Shown here: one piece after another, positions 59,390-64,000 of the stretch
Position numbering within the stretch: the first letter of the stretch is position 1
Layout: every line of letters begins with the position of its first letter
Origin: Schistocerca nitens
Taxonomy: Eukaryota; Arthropoda; Insecta; Orthoptera; Acrididae
Assembly (NCBI RefSeq): GCF_023898315.1
Contig: NC_064618.1
Span: 188,037,548-188,101,547, forward strand
Reading direction: 5' to 3'
DNA length: 64,000 bases
Program-made: the position numbers and the translations under genes
The notes under the pieces: model-generated
Seen by the model: only the letters and a program-made list of their open reading frames with translations
What the model was told of the DNA's origin: nothing
Databases searched by the model: none

Positions 59390-59659
59390 CTTCAGACGCA
59401 ACAGTTCGGCGCGCAGTTACGATTCCGGGAGAAATTCTCCACCACTTGACCGACAAACAAGAAACTATGTAAACTACCGATATAACGACAGACCTGAATT
59501 TCATCAGAACTGGCGGGATTATAACAGAGCTGGGCCCTCTCGGCAAGGCGAATTTCTAGAGGTTCGGTCTCCGAATCCCATTAACGACGCGCGCCAACAG
59601 ACAATGACCCGCACCGCAGGGAACCGCGTGCGCCGGCTGGCTCCGAGAAAAATATCATA
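59371..59659 (+). pseudogene. Out-of-frame continuation of gag
   Basis: After the A-run another frame reads NNFRRNSSARSYDSGRN, NYRYNDRPEFHQNWRDYN and ends RRLAPRKIS, stop. It is a basic tail like nucleocapsid regions. The A-run could be an assembly or true length change, or a slippage site. Confidence 0.6.
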
Positions 59660-62600
59660 GACGCTAACCTTGAGAAAAATTCCAGTATTCTTTACCGACG
59701 TATACCGCACGATAATTGCATTCAAGTTCACACTCTGAGTACTAGGAAGAGTAAAGGTTTACACCACATTTCACACGTAAAACTGTTTATTGAGAGATAA
59801 TGTGCTTTTTTAACTTGAGTTTTTAATGCAACATTTTGGTTTACTTGCAAATACATTATGGATTCAAGGTGCTTTCTGAGAGATACCGGGTGACACAGTG
59901 GTTAGTTTATTTGACAGCTACACGACTATACCACGACGCTACTAATGTGTGACACAATTCACCTTGTTGCTTTTGCGGTGTATCTGTTTTATATCTGCAC
60001 AGTTTTTCTGAATTCTTCTGGAAAGTAAAACATGTTTTAGTAGTAACTTTTGTGGTATAGCAACAATGAGGCAGCCTTTTCCGTAGCACAACAATACGTT
60101 ACAGCACAGTACTTTCTTCATCACAACAATAAGCGTAATAACTAAGATATCTATACGCAAAGCATTTCACTTTTGTGTATCATCAGGTAAGTACATTGAC
60201 TTCTGCAGAACTTAGATTTCGGAGGACGATAACTACGACACTTCCACAAAGGTTATGTTGCGACAAGACGCACAGTTTAGCGCTACAGTACACGCATTTG
60301 AGTGATTAACCTTATACTTAAAACACTTAATTACAAAGAAAGTTTTCCGTGATACATTTCATTCCATTGCTGTAATTTGTAACACCTGAGGGTATAATTA
60401 CATTTATCCTCAGGGGGGTACACGCTTACTTTGTGTACCATGTGTGTGGCAACCACAAGGAACCCTAGCTAATATGGTATTTGCTTATACAACTTTACAC
60501 ATCGGTACCATATTTCTCCAACACATAAATTACACAGCTATCTGATCATGTAACTGAGAGATAAACATTTTTTTTACTACATCAGTGACAGATGTTTACG
60601 TAATTACACACTTGGATAACTTCACTCTTACGAAATTGTATTTTGTATGTACCTTGTGAACTCTTCATATTTTTTTCAGAACCATTGTGATACTATGAGA
60701 GCTTTGAATGATGTATTTGGTAAGGGAGCATGATTTTTAAAGTACGTTTGAGGTAGATGACACTACTGAAATGAGCAGAGAATTTTTTTAGGTTTTGAAA
60801 TTATTGCAGAAAGCTACGACGTTTTTGAGATTTGACTGAGGTGTTATGATGTTATTTTGACGACGACGATGTGTTTTGTGCTGCTGAGGTATGTTTATGG
60901 TCAAGAAGCTGATGCTATATGAGGAATTTGATTATGCTACGTATTTCATGTAATGAAATATTAAAGAAGCGTCGACGAATATATATATGTATAATAAGGT
61001 AAGGAGTAATGAGTAACGGTTAGGAACTCTGCCTTGTGAAGACGTATGTTGGAAACCGAGAATCGTACTTTTAGAATTATGAAATGTGTGTAAATGCGTG
61101 AATGTATCACAATGCCGACGAAAATTTTTTGGACACTGTTATATTCATAGGATTTTGTTTTTACAGATTTGCAACGCTAATTCTTGACCTGTGAAATATT
61201 TAAGACTGCCATTGTAGTGGAAACTGCTGTCATAAATATTTCCGTACGAAAGTTAAGTGACCACCTGCACGTAATGCGTCGCGGGCACCCACCTGGGCGA
61301 CAGCCGCCCGAACAAAAAAAAAAAAATGGGCCATTAGCCTTCCAGCGGCACAGGTAGAAGAAAAAGCCATTAGGGGAGGCCATTATAATTGCTATTGACG
61401 TTCCTTTGTAGAAAGCATCGCAAAAACGACACGGTCGAACTTGAAAACGATGAGAAACATTTCACGGCTATTGTCGTGCTAATTGAGAGAAATGCCATAT
61501 GGCTAGTGAATGACGTTTCACGCCTTGCTTTGCCCATTTTGTTTAATATCTAGTTTCTAGCTGCACTGCAGCACTGGTTAAAATAAAATTTTATAGATGT
61601 ACTAATTTAAATATTTTCTGTCTACAGATCTATTAAATAATAATTTTGTAATCCATATTCTTAAAAAAAAAAAGGAGCACTTGGAAAGGAAAGAACAATA
61701 AGAAGAGACTAGTAACAGTAACTGCACACACAATTTTCTTTTCAAGTACATGGTAATATTTTTTTTTTACAATAAGTTGTTGTGGTGCACCACTTTAATT
61801 ACTTAGACATTAAGATGTGATTATACATTTCCCTTATCTGCATTGTTATCTTTAGTCTACTATTTTTTCTGCTTGAGCTATGTCATGTTTAGGTATAAGT
61901 TGCTGCTGTTTGCCAGGCATAGTGTTATTGAATTTGACTTTGTATTATTCTGTTAAGCCAGTATTACTAATGATTTCTTGTTATTGTTTGCTGCACATTG
62001 CCTTAGATTAGTTGTAATATTGCAATTGCTTCGCTAATTTCTAAAATGCTGCTTCCTTTGCAAATCTGCACTTTTTTGTCATTGCTGTTTGCGTTTATTG
62101 TTTTATGTTCTGCTGCATTGCCTCGTCCCTTAGTTTAGCATCTGAGCTCAGTAGATTTAAGTTAGCTTAAGAGGGGGTAGACTATATAAGAAACTAACTA
62201 TGATGAATTGGAAGCAATGCATTGACAAGGTATATAAAAAAAAAGATTTGGGCCTAAATGAGTATTGTACAATGAGCCATATTTATTTTGAAAGAATTAT
62301 GGTTGGAATACAGAAAAGAGGTACAGATAGGACTTTTTTGGGAAAAATGATGAACGAAGGGAGATCTCCAAGAACAAAAAATGTTTTGTTCACAAAATAC
62401 TGCAGTACCAAAAGTTACACTGAAAACGAACCCTGTCCTTTCCATTGTGTTATTCCCCTATGTGTTTGTGTACCCTTGTGTATTTCTTTTCTTCCTGTCT
62501 CTGTGTAGTTTCATAGAATTTTTTCTTCTTCTAATACTAAGCTACATGAACTATGATGAGGAATACTGTTATCCTCAAATATAATTTGCATTGATAATAT

Positions 62601-63640
62601 GTTATTTACTTTGTAAACATATTTAAACAGTATTTGTTCTGTTTTGTTTTAATGCTCATGTGGAAGTTGATGTTTCAAAAGTTGTTCTGATCTTTATATA
62701 TGTACTTATGTCATTATTTTTGTAACACTGATGTATATGTTTATTTCTATTCTTTTGTAAAGCCCCTATTACTACGAATGTTATCTCTACTATTATGTTT
62801 TTAATGATGTTTTCTGTACCCTTGTAATTGTATTCTTATGTTATAAAATTGTAATTGACACCAGGTCATCAAATTAAGTAACTTGTAAGTTACATTTCAC
62901 TGCACACGTTTCTGTTGGTCATAATATATGCACAGTATGTGAGCAGTTGGGACTGTTAGTGTTTGCACGTGTGTTAATAATTCAGCAAGGGACTGGATAA
63001 CAGCATTGCTGGTTCCAAGGACATTTCAAACAAATTTTTTGTGTGTGGACAAGTGGTGGTTTATGGACTTGCTATATTCTCCGCAAGACTCTTCAATGGT
63101 GATTGTGCACCTGCACAGTCGCAACAGATGGCTGCTGGCCATCTCTACAAGGACTACAGTGGATCTACACCTTTGATGACTCTCCAGTAACATTATTTCT
63201 ACAAGGACTGCAGTGGGTCTGCACCTCTGGTGGCCCACCAGTACCGTAATCTCCACCAGGACTACAGTGGGTCTGCTCTGTGATGACCTACCAAAACTTC
63301 GATTGACTCCGCTGTGGGTTTGCTCTGTTGTGGCCCATGACCTGTCTGCATGTCGAGAGTCAGTACTGTCTTTCCGTTGGAAGGACAACGATACTTCTTC
63401 AAGACTGCATGGAAATCCACTACTTCCGTGTGCATTTTCTTTTACTGCTCAGACTTTGAGAAAAACACTGCAATGTGATGAATGATCAGGACTTTCTTTA
63501 TGGACTGTGAGAAAATTTTAGCTTTTGACCAACATTGTATCAATAAGTGTGTGCATTTGATTTCTTTGTTATTGTAATTATGAAAATTTTTTTCAAATCT
63601 GTATTGGGCACTGCCCAAACCAATTTGTAAAAATTTTTGT
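59660..63640 (+). other. Noncoding interior of the LTR element
   Basis: AT-rich, no pol motif in any frame. Contains a 54-bp tandem repeat at 63146-63345 sharing AGGACTACAGTGGGTCTGC, with about 3.5 units. Confidence 0.7.
63146..63345. repeat. 54-bp tandem repeat
   Basis: Units start near 63146, 63200, 63254 and (partial) 63308. It lies upstream of the 3' LTR, as the tandem array does in the other LTR element. Confidence 0.8.
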
Positions 63641-63657
63641 GGGGAGCATGGGGGCTA
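63641..63657 (+). promoter_or_regulatory. Polypurine tract
   Basis: GGGGAGCATGGGGGCTA directly before the 3' LTR. Imperfect (C/T interruptions), but placed as expected for plus-strand priming. Confidence 0.6.
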
Positions 63658-64000
63658 TGTAAGTAGGCTGTTTAGGTTTTTTTAATAGTAACGCCACCTC
63701 TGTATGAAAATCACTGGCTGTGCCGTGTGCAGTCTGTGGCTGCTTTGCATTGTTGTAATACTCAACCATTGTAGTGTTAGGCAGCTGGCTGTGAACAGCG
63801 CGTAGCGCTGGGCAGTTGGAGGTGAGCCGCCAGCAGTGGTGGATGTGGGGAGAGAGATGGCGGAGTTTGGTAATTTGTCATGATATCAAGGTAAATACAT
63901 TGTTTGTTCTCTATTAATATCTTTCATTTGCTAACTATCCCTATCAGTAGTTAGTGCCTTCCATAGTTTGAATCTTTTATTTAGCTGGCAGTAGTGGCGC
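63658..64000 (+). mobile_element. 3' LTR, first 343 bp (cut by window end)
   Basis: Collinear with 57208-57550, with two substitutions (C/T and G/T). Confidence 0.93.

Larger units (their letters stand above)
57208..64000 (+). mobile_element. Young LTR retrotransposon with gag but no pol (runs off window)
   Basis: 5' LTR 57208-57740, primer-binding site, gag 58043-59389 and its frameshifted tail, about 4 kb of AT-rich noncoding sequence, a purine tract and the start of the 3' LTR at 63658. The first 343 bp of the two LTRs differ at two positions (57510/63960 and 57531/63981 areas). No protease, RT, RNase H or integrase motif lies between gag and the 3' LTR, so it must rely on enzymes from a related element such as the 29840-39051 family. 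Confidence 0.88.

Overview
The window is eukaryotic genomic DNA from a large, repeat-rich insect genome, most likely a grasshopper or locust (Orthoptera, Schistocerca-like). The reasons are one insect chemoreceptor gene with introns of 12-14 kb, many copies of a tRNA-headed SINE ending in a conserved tail close to TCAGAGCCATTTGAACC, and many Tc1/mariner, LINE and LTR elements. No prokaryotic genes, operons or CRISPR arrays are present. The species is an inference.

Host gene. One convincing gene is seen: a gustatory receptor (7tm_7 family) on the minus strand from 27902 to 636. Its three exons (27902-27135, 13148-12972, 1010-636) are joined by two phase-0 GT-AG introns of 13,986 and 11,961 bp. 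The predicted protein has 439 residues, about seven membrane segments and an SYLVIFVQF version of the C-terminal TYhhhhhQF signature. Both introns are packed with transposable elements.

Intron 2 (1011-12971) holds a LINE 3' fragment, one SINE of a second family, several SINEs of the main family (some with clear target-site duplications), a mariner-type transposase relic with a SINE inside it, a 153-bp inverted duplication, and an element with ~300-bp terminal inverted repeats (8270-11440) that carries a SINE and a smaller mariner-like element. Intron 1 (13149-27134) holds a Tc1-like relic, an endonuclease/RT LINE, a TA microsatellite, more SINEs, a MITE-like element, and a 2.7-kb head-to-head array of 301-bp tRNA-headed repeats bounded by a 13-bp direct repeat.

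Upstream of the receptor (29309-41415) one LINE copy has been split by a Gypsy-like LTR retrotransposon (29840-39051), a Tc1-like element with an intact transposase (39117-40537) and a SINE (40837-41040). The LTR element contains two further SINEs and several tandem repeats. The layers can be peeled apart from their target-site duplications.

The right third (41.4-57.2 kb) has a decayed Tc1, an unclassified 1.25-kb element, a mariner-like element carrying two SINEs, a Mutator-like transposase fragment between short inverted repeats, and a degenerate LINE. From 57208 to beyond the window edge lies a young LTR element with gag but no recognisable pol; its two LTRs differ at 2 of 343 visible bases. 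The remaining stretches are AT-rich and anonymous.
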